Origin: Berberis thunbergii
Taxonomy: Eukaryota; Streptophyta; Magnoliopsida; Ranunculales; Berberidaceae
Reading direction: 5' to 3'
Assembly (NCBI GenBank): GCA_003290165.1
Contig: QNQO01006987.1
Location: forward strand, 682,001-746,000
Length of the DNA: 64,000 nt
Positions 11,696 to 22,356 of this stretch are shown here, in pieces. Numbering within the stretch: position 1 is the first letter of the stretch; each line of letters starts with the position of its first letter. The notes beneath the pieces are model-generated. The model worked only from the letters and a program-made list of their open reading frames with translations. It had not been told where the DNA came from and ran no database searches. The translations under genes and the position numbers were made by a program.

Positions 11696-11854
11696 CAGAA
11701 ATTCTAAGTGTCGAGGAAATGAGCGAGGAAAGTGAGGTGGCGGGTGTGGGAGCCATTCACCCCACTCGAGATGCGTGCATTGACTTTTCGCGCACGCATC
11801 CCGAGTGGGATGAGCGGGATGCGTGCATTGGGACTTTTAGCGCACGCATCCCTT
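11696..11854. mobile_element. MULE-type MITE, copy C (incomplete), inside the MULE
   Basis: The left terminus CAGAAATTCTAAGTGTCGAG matches the inward-read right termini of copies A and B. The interior has the same GAGGAAA and GATGCGTGC hairpin motifs. The inner hairpin unit (GATGCGTGCATTG...CGCACGCATCCC) is present twice in tandem. No CCTCGAC right terminus follows, so the right end appears to be deleted or replaced, and no target duplication can be shown. Confidence 0.55.
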
Positions 11855-12838
11855 AAGCATTAGTCTTTACATGGTCATCATGATATGAAGCTCAAGTTTT
11901 GTTATGCCATAAGCCATCATGTATTGTTGGTTTGATATCATATACAAAAGCATGAATTGACAAGGGTTACAAAAGGAAAATTGACAGTGAGAAGTTGAAA
12001 TTCATGAAAGGCAGATCAAAACTGAAAATACAAAGAAGTTGCAGAAGTTGCAGAAGTGAAATGTCACCAATACAAAGAAGTTGCAGAAGTGAAAATACAA
12101 AACTGAAAATTCATAATGAAAATCTTGTGTTGCATCCAGTTACTGTCACCAATATTATTCAGTGAAATGTCAAGTTCTTGATGAAACCCCATGACATTCC
12201 ATTCAAATTCCCATTCCATGAGATCAAGTTATGTATGATGTTCATGTCTGATTTTTTTTTTTTTTTGGCAATTTCTTAGAAATACTTCAGTTCGTTATGA
12301 GCAAATTATAACCGTTTCATTTTGTTTTCTAGACTCGGGGCTCGATGTGGATGAATTGCTCGAAAGTGTAGCTATTCTGCCTCTTGTCAATGCACCTAAT
12401 TATCTTAGGCACTAATGATGGATGAAACATTTACAAAGATACAGAAAGAAGAAGAGGAGGTTTCACCGTGTAGCTTCAGCAAGGATACAAGATTAGAAGA
12501 AGAGGAAGAGGAAGAGTCCTGCTAGCTACCTTATCACTCCTCTGGAAAGAAAGGAGCGACATAATCTTTAGAGACATCAAAAAAGATCAAGAGCATCTCT
12601 TGTTTGGCATTGGGGATCAGTGAAATTGATTTCCATGCAGTACTGGACTATTTTAGTCAATCTGTAATAGGCTTTAGGTTCTTTTGTTGCTTCTTATGAC
12701 CTCCCCAGTCACTTCCTGTTTGTACTCCTTATTTTTTCTTCTCAATATATTGCCAGCTTTCGAATGATAAATGAATCTTTAAACATTAGTTCAGTGGTGA
12801 ATGATCCAGCCCTTGCCAATTTTTATTAATGTTTGATA
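11855..12838. other. MULE interior without clear coding sequence
   Basis: This is interior DNA of the MULE. Short GAAGTTGCAGAAGTGAAAAT repeats occur near 12035-12085 and a poly-T run near 12251-12266. Possible fragments of 3' exons near 12330-12410 could not be assigned. Confidence 0.3.
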
Positions 12839-12982
12839 TGTATTGACAGAGCACTAACACTAACAGAGAATACTAATACTAACAAATTTATTGACAGAGA
12901 ATACTAGCACTAACACTAACAAATTTATTGACAGAGAATACTAATACTAACACTAACAGAGCACTAACAAATTTATTGACAG
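12839..12982. repeat. Short tandem repeat (ACTAACA / TTTATTGACAGAGAATACTA)
   Basis: A unit of roughly 50 bp containing TTTATTGACAGAGAATACTA and repeated ACTAACACTAACA occurs about three times. It lies inside the MULE between its two convergent genes. Confidence 0.6.
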
Positions 12983-13242
12983 ACTCTGACATTTTGTTGC
13001 TCCTTCGCCTATCATGGTCTTTGTTCTAAGGTTCCTGGCCTTCACTGCTTCACTAGTACAATATGAAACACTAGTAATAAGGCAAAGCTTTACAAAAACT
13101 CTATACACACTAAAGAACAATATGAAACACTTGGATTGGATTACGAAATAAATTCACATAAAACATATTTATGTACATATTACATTACACATCATTATGT
13201 GCCAAAACAGTGTTAGATTAGGATAAACAGTGTACTTCAGTT

Positions 13243-13646
13243 TCAAATACCATCCAAAAGCTTAAAAAAGATAATTACAAGAATAAAAAAAACTACCACT
13301 AATACACTGTTGATTAAGTCCCTTGTAAAAGCCCAAGGACCCTCAAGAGCATTATTTGATTGGTGGACTACGTCTTCAGTGCCGTTTGTTCTTGCCGGGT
13401 GCTCTCTTCTCGCCTCTTGCTCTCTTCTCGCCTCTTGTTCTCTTTTCGCTTCATGTTCTAATCTCGCTTCGTGTTCTAATCTGTTCTCTTTTGATAGCTT
13501 CCACATTTCGTAATCTTCATAAGCTTCTTCAACTGACCCTTGTACGTAAAACCCTTGTATCCATTAACTTGTAATGCGCAACCTGGCCAAGTCACATATA
13601 CTCCAGGAACACGCCCACGATAAACAACATAAGCTTTGTATGCCAT
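13243..13646 (-). pseudogene. Antisense MULE ORF: viroplasmin/RNase H1-N-like domain, coiled coil, C-terminal membrane helix
   Basis: Reading leftwards from the ATG at 13646-13644, the N-terminal part reads AYVVYRGRVPGVYVTWPGC and continues ALQVNGYKGF. This matches the pattern of the Cauli_VI/RNase H1 N-terminal domain (YVV-GR-PGVY-TW-C--QV-GYKG), a small RNA:DNA-hybrid or RNA-binding fold. One frameshift near 13530 separates it from EEAYEDYEMWK, the usual domain end. About 30 residues of Glu/Arg/Ala-rich heptads follow (repeats of REQEAR), then a hydrophobic helix (VLVVVFFILVIIFF) close to the C-terminus, like a tail anchor. An acceptor-like CAACGCAG immediately precedes the ATG, so a 5' exon in the right TIR is possible. 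The ORF lies wholly inside the MULE, convergent with the transposase. It could be a captured host gene or a standing second gene of the family. Confidence 0.65.
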
Positions 13647-13659
13647 TCCTGCGTTGACA

Positions 13660-14208
13660 ATGAGAGAATGTTGTTGGTTTCAACTTTCAAAAGGGTTTTG
13701 TACAAAGTGAAACAAAGACCTCTTCCTAAAGTATTCTATAAGGCACTTGGTACAACTAATATATGAAAATGATACCCAAACCATTGATTGAACTATAAAT
13801 CCAACAAACCTTACTACGAATTCATTATCCTTAGGAGAGAAATTAATTAAATCAAATCATTGACACAACATTTGCTTAAAAACAAAACAACTTAAAATGC
13901 TAGGAAAAAGAAGCCCAAATTATGTAGTCATTCTTGAAAGACAACAACAATGTACAATTCACATCATCAAAACAATATCCATTCCTCTAATTGCACTACC
14001 AATCATCAAAACATAGAAAAACAAAACAAAAAACATAAAAATCAGGCTGTTCTGACTTTCTTTCAAGGGAGCAAAACAGATGAACGACATCAGAACTTGC
14101 AGAAATCAAACTAAAGGGTGATGAAATCAGAGAAAACTAAAACACCCCAAAACTAAAATACCCCAAAGCATTATTGAATCCATACATACAAAGGGTTAAT
14201 AGCAAATG
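13660..14208. other. MULE interior between antisense ORF and right TIR
   Basis: This is AT-rich, intron-like sequence with no coding signal. If the antisense ORF is transcribed from the right TIR, this would be its first intron (inference). Confidence 0.35.
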
Positions 14209-14937
14209 GATTTATACAAAAAATAAATTTAACAAAATCTAATCAAATCTATTTTTTTTAACAAAAATTATGCAGGATTATCATGAATTTCAGTAGCATA
14301 ATTTAACAAAATTCGAACATACAAAAATTTGAACAAAAATTTCAGTAGCATAATTTTAACATACAAAAATTTCAGTAGCATAATTTCAGGGTATAAATAT
14401 GCAGGATTATCTGATTTCAGGATGATCTGATGATGGTGAAAATTGATCAAAATTTGTAATTTATCGACATTCAGAGAAAATTGATAAAAATTGATAAATA
14501 TGCAGGATTAGCCCTAATTTTCAAGTTAAACAAAAATATGATGTGAAATTAGATACCAGAAGAAGGAGGAGGAGCAGTGCGAGGAGGAGGAGGAGCAGGA
14601 GCAGTCATGAGGAGGAGGAGGAGCAGGAGCAGGTGCGAGGAGGAGTAGTCGAGGAGTTGATCGGTCGAGGAGGAGGAGCAGTCGAGGAGGAGGAGTGGAG
14701 GAGTCGATGAGGAGTCGAGGAGGCGAGGAGGAGGCGATGAAGAAGAGAAATTAAGGCCAAGAAGAGAAAAGTTTACCTGTTTGTGAAGAACTCCCCCTGC
14801 GACTCTAAGGGAAGGCGAAAAATTTCTCTCATTTGGATTTCTCCTCCTCCACGTGCGAGATGCCCTCCTAAAGGCACGTGCCTGAGAGGGTTCGTCCCAT
14901 GGAACGGGCTATGAGGACGGGCCAGCTAGATTTTTCG
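14209..14937. repeat. MULE right TIR (about 729 bp)
   Basis: This is the inverted copy of 8166-8926. It holds the same AT-rich ACATACAAAAATTTCAGTAG block, the GAGGAGGAG simple tract, the GGCACGTGCCT palindrome and the terminal GGACGGGCCAGCTAG. The splice-donor-like sequence conserved with the left arm is oriented towards the antisense ORF (near 14553, - strand). It ends about 330 bp upstream of the ATG of the carboxypeptidase-like gene. Confidence 0.85.
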
Positions 14938-15069
14938 AAAAATTATCTCTATCTCTTTCTTTAAACCAAACAAAAACCAATTCCCCTTTCCTTTTGCTTT
15001 GAAGTTTTAAAGAAGATCCAGATTCACGTGCACCATCTCTCTCTATCTCAACAGAATTTTCGGGTTAAC

Positions 15070-15100
15070 TCTCTGTATATTTATATTTATACCCATCACC
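15070..15100 (+). promoter_or_regulatory. Candidate TATA region of the SCPL gene
   Basis: TATATTTATATTTATACCC lies about 170-190 bp before the ATG at 15265. A CT-rich leader (CTCTTCCTCTTTCTCTCTCTC) sits downstream, typical of plant 5' UTRs. The MULE inserted just upstream of this region. Confidence 0.4.
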
Positions 15101-15513
15101 ACCAACACCTCCCTCCATTATGCAACAACCATTTTTTTTTGTTTTTTTAATCTTTGGGCGAGTGTTTTGAGTGAGAGCTCTTCCTCTTTCTCTCTCTCAC
15201 ACTCAAAACTTAGTATTATTGATTTTATTTTTTTGAAATTATTTTGTAATTGCAATAGTGAACAATGGGTAGGTGGTGGTTTAGTGGATTTTGTGTTATG
15301 GAGTTAATGGTGTGTTTTATGATGTGTGGTGTTTATGGGCACCCAATGGAGGATCTGGTGGTGAGATTGCCTGGTCAGCCCAAAGTGGACTTCAGGCAGT
15401 TTGCTGGGTACGTTGACATTGATGAGAAGGCTAGGAGGAGTTTGTTCTATTATTATGTGGAAGCTCAAGGAGGAGATGCAAACAACAAACCCCTCACTCT
15501 CTCGTTGAATGGA

Positions 15514-16340
15514 GTTTTTTTTTTTTTTTTGTTGCTTCACTCCATTCTCTTCTATTACTCGCAATCAATCTCGCTGTTTTATAAATCGTTAATATAAAAA
15601 TAATATTAAAATTTTTTAAAATGAATTAGTGACGATATTTTGTCCACGCTAATATAAAAATAATGTTAATTTTTTTTTCAAAAAATCAATTAGCGGCAGT
15701 TTTTGCCGTCGCTAATATAAAAATAATATTAAATTAAAAAAAAATCAATTAGTTTTGCCATCGCTAAATTGCAAATCTAATTGACAAAACAGCCACGGTA
15801 TTTGCCGTGACTATTTAGAGACAACATTGTTGCAAATCATATTGACAAATGAAATTTACAAATTACAAATGATAATTCATTTTTATAATGAAATTAGCTA
15901 TTAATGATTGTCCATTCTGAAAAATAATATCAACTACCAGAACTAAACTTAATTGATCAAAATTATAACAAAAATTACAAACAATCTCTAGAATATCATA
16001 CAAAAATTACAAAGATGACAAAAATAAAAAATTCGATCTATAGAATATCTTGATCTGATCTCCGAGATCTGAGATTTTTGATCTCCAAGATCTAAGATTT
16101 CTGATCTCCGAGATCTCTTTCAACTAGGGAGGAAAGGAGTGGTGAGAGAGGCGGTTGGGATTGGTGTCGAGGGAGGCGGCGAACTTCTCCTCTGTAGGTT
16201 TCTTCTCTGCAGGTTGAGAGAAATTTTTTGTTTAAGTTGGTTTGTAGAGAAAATTTAAATTTATATAGAGAAAGATAATTGAAGGGGATTGATTGTGTTA
16301 GTTTCACGCAGATCGATGACATGGTTGAATTTAGTGCATT
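15514..16340. other. Foreign or rearranged insert replacing SCPL exons
   Basis: SCPL coding stops at a run of 16 T at about 15514-15530. At least one exon's worth of coding sequence is absent before it resumes at 16355. The insert contains repeated TTGCCGTCGCTAATATAAAAATAA-type units in both orientations (about 15590-15820), like the subterminal repeats of a CACTA or foldback element, and AGATCTCGGAGATC-type repeats at 16050-16120. No element ends or target duplication could be defined. Confidence 0.45.
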
Positions 16341-16745
16341 GGATTGAGCTAAAATTTGACGGTTGGATGGTCTTACTCATATACAACTTTGGATTATACT
16401 ATTGGGGACGCCGCAACTGGTAAGATGATTACCCATTTCATGTTTCCTAATAAAAAACTAAAATTTACATTTGAAGAATTTTACCCAAAAAAACAAAAAA
16501 AAAACTTCATAATTGATTGTCTGATTTGTTTATTACAACTAAGGATATGCATAAATTCCTTCTCAGATGGTTCCAAAAGTTTCCAGAGTTGAAGTCTAAC
16601 GACTTATTTCTTACTGGAGAGAGCTATGCGGGTATGAGAATTACTGATATTTTTAAGTCATTCGGAAGGACATTGAATAGTGTGTAGACTGTGTTTGGTT
16701 TGTTTTTTAATGCAATGAAATAATGAAAAGTTTCAGGTTCAACAT

Positions 16746-16807
16746 CATGCATAGATATATCTAGACATTTTTTGTTTTTGAATTTATACTCTTCCATCAT
16801 ATGTATA
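16746..16807. repeat. 62-bp direct repeat, left copy
   Basis: This copy is identical, base for base, to 24773-24834 (both start CATGCATAGATATATC and end CATCATATGTATA). The two copies exactly bracket the viral insert inside the SCPL intron. Confidence 0.95.
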
Positions 16808-17480
16808 CCAATTTTTACCAGGACCTAAAGTTTTCGATTTACAGGTTACAACCTTTCACAGAAGAGATAGAATAAATGGAAGAACAAAGAAGAAGATAAC
16901 TATACACAACAGAAGAATAGGAAAGAAAGATAACAACCAATGGAATAAAGGAGAAAAGAAGAACAGAATTAACATTAAATAGCACAAACATGCAAGTATA
17001 ATAAAAATTACATCCATTTGAAGATCTTAACTTTGATCACTACAATCGATCGATCTAGCTCTAAGACAGTTTCCTGCTTTACACTTAGAGAGGACCTAGA
17101 AGATCTTGTCAGAGTGTGATCTGTCTTTTAAGTTAAGTATTTTGAGAACAGAGTTTGAAGAACTCTACTTTATATTGGCCAAGAGAACACCCGATTCACT
17201 TCTTAGGGTGACTTTGATAGTTCAACCAAGTCCAATACTTTCTTTTAAGTAGAGGTTTTGTATCAGAAAAGAAATCAGAATGAGATGTATATAAGAAAAG
17301 ATGCTTATATATTGATAAGAAAATAAACTGAAAATAATTACAGAGGGAAAGTAAAGACTTACAGGTGGAATATACAAGAAGGAGATGGAGAGGAAAGCTT
17401 ACAAACGTAGATAGCTAAGGGTTACAGAGCAGGTTTGGGGTTCTAGAATCGTCTGTCTAGCTCTGGAAGAGCTTACAATT

Positions 17481-17490
17481 ATTTATAGAT
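17481..17490 (-). promoter_or_regulatory. Candidate TATA box of the viral pregenomic promoter
   Basis: On the - strand this reads ATCTATAAAT, about 320 bp downstream of the ORF2 stop in the viral intergenic region. That is where a caulimovirid pregenomic RNA promoter would be expected. There is no direct evidence of activity. Confidence 0.4.
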
Positions 17491-17806
17491 AGAGGGAGTG
17501 AAGAGATAAGACCCTTCTATGAGTGGAGGATGAGCTGGAGGCTTATCCTTTGCTTTGTCTTGTTGCATTGATTGGAGGTGAACTGTAGACACATGCTTGT
17601 CACTGTACACCTTTTGACTGTCGGCTGGTACTGTTGAAGATGCTTCAACTGTAGCTGCACTTATTGGATTGACTGTAGCTTCACGCGGAGGCTTTTGAGA
17701 AAATAAAATGATGCTTGTCGGTCTGTCTGTTGACTATGGCCGAAAGCAAATTGTCTGATTGTGGAGGTGGCAGATGCTGCCTTTGAAAATAATGGACGTG
17801 GGTCAA

Positions 17807-19003
17807 TTACATATCACGAGGATCGATGACACCATAACAGTCATCTTCATTGAGATCAACTGTTTGATCATCTTCTTCGTCTTCTTCAGCTTCATCAGAA
17901 CATATCTGTGACAAAGTTTCAATGAGCTGAGCTCTGGTTGGTTTGGTCTTGATCTTCTGTAGAATCTGCTGCTTCAACTGTTTGATGTTGGAGGATGATT
18001 CTGAAGGAGGACCTATTGGGACATTTGGTGTAGAAGACACCTCTTTTTTGGAGAAGAAGGCTGTTACACCTTCTTTGGTAACCTTAGAATGGTCAAACCT
18101 TTGCCACCATTTTACTTTGTAGCGCCGGCACAACCATGAAGGTTTTGATTTGGAAAGAGCACCTGGAGCATCGGGGTTGGAACATACATAATCCCAACAC
18201 ATAATCCAGGCAAGATTGAAACGAATAAAGAACCAGATTGACAGAACCTGTTGATCAATAGGCTCAGGAGGCTGGTAATTTTCACGAAAGATATTCCATC
18301 CTTCTCGAACTGGAGATGGAAGGATATCAAGAACTGGACCAAATGAGCTCCACCATTGATGTTGGAACCAGAATGGTAGAACTTTGGCATTGAATTTTTT
18401 ACAAAACAGGAAGAACCAAGAATGGCCTGATTGATGGGGACTTATAAGAAATGCTCGAGTCCAAGCATTCTTATAATCATAGTAGCTATAAGTTTGGGGA
18501 ACATAGCTCTGTGAGAGCCTCTTGTGGAATCGAGGGTGTTGATTCCATTCTGCTTCAGTCAGAACTTTGAAAATCTGACATTTGGAAAAAGTGATTCGAG
18601 TCTTAGTCTCATCATAGTGATGAGTAACAGAGATCGAATCAGAATCTACCAGAATGAATTCATAAAATTCTCTGGTTTTGAAGGCATCTGTTTCTTCATA
18701 TTGTTGATCTGAAGAATACAGATTCCTGGCAATTGCATAAGGATCAGAGAGAAGAACTCTGAATTGAGGTTCAACAATACCTAACAAGTCTAGGTTGGTC
18801 TTGTTGATATATTGAAGAGGTGCCTGATTAGGCTTTGAAAAACTTACCAGAGATGATAGCTCTTTGGCTTGATCAAGAGCTGAAAATTTCTGGGTTAATT
18901 GAAGGGCATAAGAAAGAGGGGCTGGCTGCAAAGAAGCAGAAGGCGTCTTTGCATAGCTTGCCTTTGATTTGGGTTTGGGAGATGAGTTAGAAGAAGAACT
19001 CAT
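17807..19003 (-). CDS. Caulimovirid ORF2, unknown function
   Basis: An intact 398-residue frame starts at the ATG at 19003. Its ATG overlaps the polyprotein stop by four bases (ATGA), which fits translation by termination-reinitiation. The N-terminus is Ser/Pro-rich and low complexity. The middle is rich in Trp, Tyr and Phe (WNQHPRFHKR, FWFQHQWWSS, WLCRRYKVKWWQRF). The C-terminus is acidic (DEAEEDEEDDQTVDLNEDD). I recognise no enzyme motif. Position and character match the second ORF of florendoviruses, whose role is unknown to me. It is notable that this frame has no stop while the polyprotein has two lesions. Confidence 0.75.
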   Translation of the reverse strand: MSSSSNSSPKPKSKASYAKTPSASLQPAPLSYALQLTQKFSALDQAKELSSLVSFSKPNQAPLQYINKTNLDLLGIVEPQFRVLLSDPYAIARNLYSSDQQYEETDAFKTREFYEFILVDSDSISVTHHYDETKTRITFSKCQIFKVLTEAEWNQHPRFHKRLSQSYVPQTYSYYDYKNAWTRAFLISPHQSGHSWFFLFCKKFNAKVLPFWFQHQWWSSFGPVLDILPSPVREGWNIFRENYQPPEPIDQQVLSIWFFIRFNLAWIMCWDYVCSNPDAPGALSKSKPSWLCRRYKVKWWQRFDHSKVTKEGVTAFFSKKEVSSTPNVPIGPPSESSSNIKQLKQQILQKIKTKPTRAQLIETLSQICSDEAEEDEEDDQTVDLNEDDCYGVIDPRDM

Positions 19004-22000
19004 CTTTGAAGGAACTCACGGGAGAGAAAGCCTGCCAGTGAGTTGTCTTGTCCCTTTATATATTTGATATCAAAATCAAATGCAGAAATCAAGCCTTGCC
19101 ATCTGGCGAAAATCTGTTTGGAAACCAAATTTAAAACATCTTTAGTTAAAATGTCTTTTGCAGATTGGCAATCAATTTGTAATAAAATTTTTTGATTAAT
19201 TAAATCATCTTGAAATTTCATGATGCACAATACGATCGATAAAACTTCTTTTTTGACCGTAGAATAATTCATCTGGGTAGAATTCCAAATACCTGAATGG
19301 TATCGGACTAATTGGATAGTATAAGACTGGGGTAGACGCTGTTTAAGAATACCACCATAACCATGATTGGATGCATCTGTTTCTACTATTTTGAAGGCAT
19401 CGGGATCAGCAATTCCTAGACAAGGAAGACTTTTGACTTGACTTTTGACTTGGCGGACTATGGAAGTATGGGCTTCAGTCCATGGACCTGGGTTTTTCTT
19501 AAGACGATTGTACAAAGGCTTAATTAAAACACGGAGGTCTTTATAAAAATCTGCTACATAATTTAAAGATCCAAGAAATCTTTGTAATTGGGTTTTTTCC
19601 CGGATTTCATCTGGAAATTTGTCAGCAAATTCAATTGTTCTTGAAATTGGGGTAATCATCCCATTGAAAATCTTATGACCTAAAAATCTTACATTTGTTT
19701 GAAACAAATTGATTTTAGTTGGAGATAAAACCAATCCATTCTTCTTAATACAATTTTCAAATTGATATAAGTGTTTCCAATGTTGGGGAACACTTTCAGA
19801 GAACACCAGTATATCATCGATATAAACAATGGTGAATTGCGAGAATTGAGAGAGAATATCATTCATGATATTCTGGAATTCACTAGGAGCATTTTTGAGA
19901 CCGAAAGGCATAACATTCCACTCGTAATGTCCAAAAGGAACATTAAAAGCGGTTTTATACCGATCTTTGGGATGAATCTGGATTTGCCAAAATCCAGATT
20001 TAAGATCAAACTTAGAGAAGACACAAGCATTGTGTAGTCTCTTAAGAAGATCTCTCTGAGAGGGAATTGGATATCTAATCCATTGAAGAACTTGATTTAA
20101 AGGTTTATAATTTATCACAAGACGAGGACTTCCTCGTTCAAGTTCAGCATTTTTATTTACATAAAAAGCAGCACAACTCCAAGGAGATTTAGAATCTCTT
20201 ATGAGTCGTTTTTCTTTTAAAGATTGAATTTCTTGTTTACAAAATTCCATAAGTTCACTATTCATTTGAATAGGACGAGCTTTAGTGGGAATTTTTCTTT
20301 CATCAAATCCTGGTTCATAAGGTAGTCGAACCACATGCTGAGATCTATACCAAAATGCATTTGGGAGATTTGAACAAATTTCATCTTGCAAATGTTTTTG
20401 ATATTGATTAATTTGTGATTGAAGTTTAGGTTCTTGGATTTGATTAGCAATCCTTTTATATTCAATTTCATGTTTCAGAAAGTTTAACTGCTGGGTTTTG
20501 CAGATTAAACGGTTTAGAAACTTCTGCTTACTAACTTGGTTAAGTTCATAAGCTGTTGATGAGAATAAAAATGGAAATTCAAGTTTGGTACCAAGAATGG
20601 TAGTTGAAATTCCTTTTCTATCAACTGAAAAGGGAGAGATTGCATTGATAAAAGGAGTACCTAATATCATTTTTTGTTCCATATTTTTGACAAGAAGAAA
20701 ATGTTGCTTAATGCAAATGTTCTTTTTGCAAATATGGGCATTGGTTAATTTAAAAGAAATTTGGAGTTTTGAATTATCTGTAGTATACAGACTTTGCGAA
20801 GTTTGTTGAAAGTACTGCGTAGGCACTACTCCTTCTTGAATACAATTCATATCAGCACCTGAGTCTATCAGTGCAATAGCTGATATGGTTGTTTGATTAT
20901 AAATGTTTAAGGTTATAGCCACATACCATTTTTGAATGGTAACCACGTGTGGTGTAACCGGTTTCTTATTTAAATTACAGAGAAAATCTGCATGTTTTTG
21001 TTTGGATGAAGAAGGTTGTGGTGAAGAGATAACAGGAGTTATTTCTTCTTCTTGTCCAGACAAAACAGGAAACTGATTTTCTTGTAACATTTGAATTTGA
21101 AGGTCAGTTAAATTTTGATGTTGTTTTAACTGATTAATTTCTTTCTTAAGATTGTTAACTTCATGTTGTAAATCAGAAAGATTAACAGGAGAAGCATTGT
21201 GTTTTGTTTGATTAAACCTGTTAATGATTCCACGATGATCATAGAATGAAGTGATAACATCAGGTGTAGGTTTAGTTTGTGAAATTGATTTTTTTATGTG
21301 TTGAAGATATTCAGTCTTCATTTGAGGGTCATCAATTTTATCAACAAAATCTAACAGTATTTGAGACTGCTTATTTTGAGATAACATATTGATTTTTGGT
21401 TTAGCAGAGAGGTGGCATAAACATGCACCTGGAGTACAATCACAAGATTGTTCAGAAGAATCAGAAGAATCAGAAGAATAATTAAGATTATGCATCTGAA
21501 AGTCTGATTCAGAAGAAGAATCAGATTCTGAGTCAATCAAACAATTAAGAAATATATGTTTTATGTTTTTGGGAAGATCAAGGGCTTGGACTTTTTGAGC
21601 CGTTCTGCACTGTTTTGCATAATGGCCGGGTTGTCCACACTTGAAGCAAACAGGCTTTGAAGTGGATCCTTTTTTAAAGGGCTTGGACTTATGTGTCCCA
21701 TGTTTCTTGGGCTTGCTAAAATACTGTTCAAGTGGTTTAGCAGGCTTTGGGCCATAAGGCTTTTTCTTTTTAAATTGTCGGGCCGGATTGGACCGATATT
21801 TTTGCTTGGATGTCCAATGGGCTTTGGAATTTAAATGGGCTGGATAATGAAAATCATCAAACCCATATTGTTGGCAAAAATCACCTAATTCTTTAGGTCC
21901 AGTAATGTGCTGTTTTCTTAATTGTTTCTTTAATTTTAAATCATTACATATTTGAAGAGCACATTTATTAATAAACGCAATTAAATCACCAAATGTTAAG

Positions 22001-22356
22001 AGCTCGTACTGTATGTCACCTCCATGCTGTTCTTGGAGTCTAGTACGAACGGTTTCAGCAAAGATTTCAGGAAGGCCTGAAATGAACTTACGTTTCCAGA
22101 ATGGATTTGCTGCATCAGTCTGAAGCATAACTCTTTTCATGAAGATATCTTTGTAATATCTAAAATGACTAAGAGTTGGACACTTATGAGACATGAGCAA
22201 ATCTTTAGCTTTACCTTGATATTCATTAGGATTTCCTAAGAAATGTCTAAGAATACTTTGAATTAAGGTAGGCACACTATCAGAAACGAAAGTTTCTTGA
22301 CCAAGATCATTCTCAACCTTGATTGGGTTTCCATCTGGACCAATTTTTTTTAGCAA
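19000..22356 (-). pseudogene. Caulimovirid polyprotein, 3' part: coat protein/zinc knuckle, protease, RT, RNase H
   Basis: This 1,118-residue open segment is continuous, with no internal stop. The coat protein C-terminal part contains a CCHC knuckle at residues about 233-246 (CFKCGQPGHYAKQC), preceded by a Lys-rich stretch and followed by an acidic Ser-rich one. The pepsin-like protease motif LIDSGAD is at about 492. The reverse transcriptase has KFDLKSGFWQIQ and the catalytic YIDDIL at about 843. RNase H begins near ETDASNHGYGG at about 988. It joins the upstream coat-protein part by a one-base frameshift in an A-run near 22349. The stop overlaps the ORF2 start. It is classed as a pseudogene because the whole polyprotein is interrupted, though this segment's catalytic residues are present. 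Confidence 0.88.

Larger units (their letters stand above)
8166..14937 (+). mobile_element. Mutator-like element (MULE), FAR1-type, with long TIRs
   Basis: This is a complete 6,772-bp element. It has inverted termini GAGAAATTCTAGCTGG (left, 8166) and CGAAAAATCTAGCTGG (right, read inward from 14937). A 9-bp target duplication AAAAATTAT lies at 8157-8165 and 14938-14946. The terminal inverted repeats extend to about 8926 and 14209. The + strand carries a FAR1/MULE transposase (9009-11134). The - strand carries a viroplasmin-like small ORF (13243-13646). The two converge on the centre, as mudrA and mudrB do in maize MuDR. The transposase is broken, so movement would need help in trans. Confidence 0.88.
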
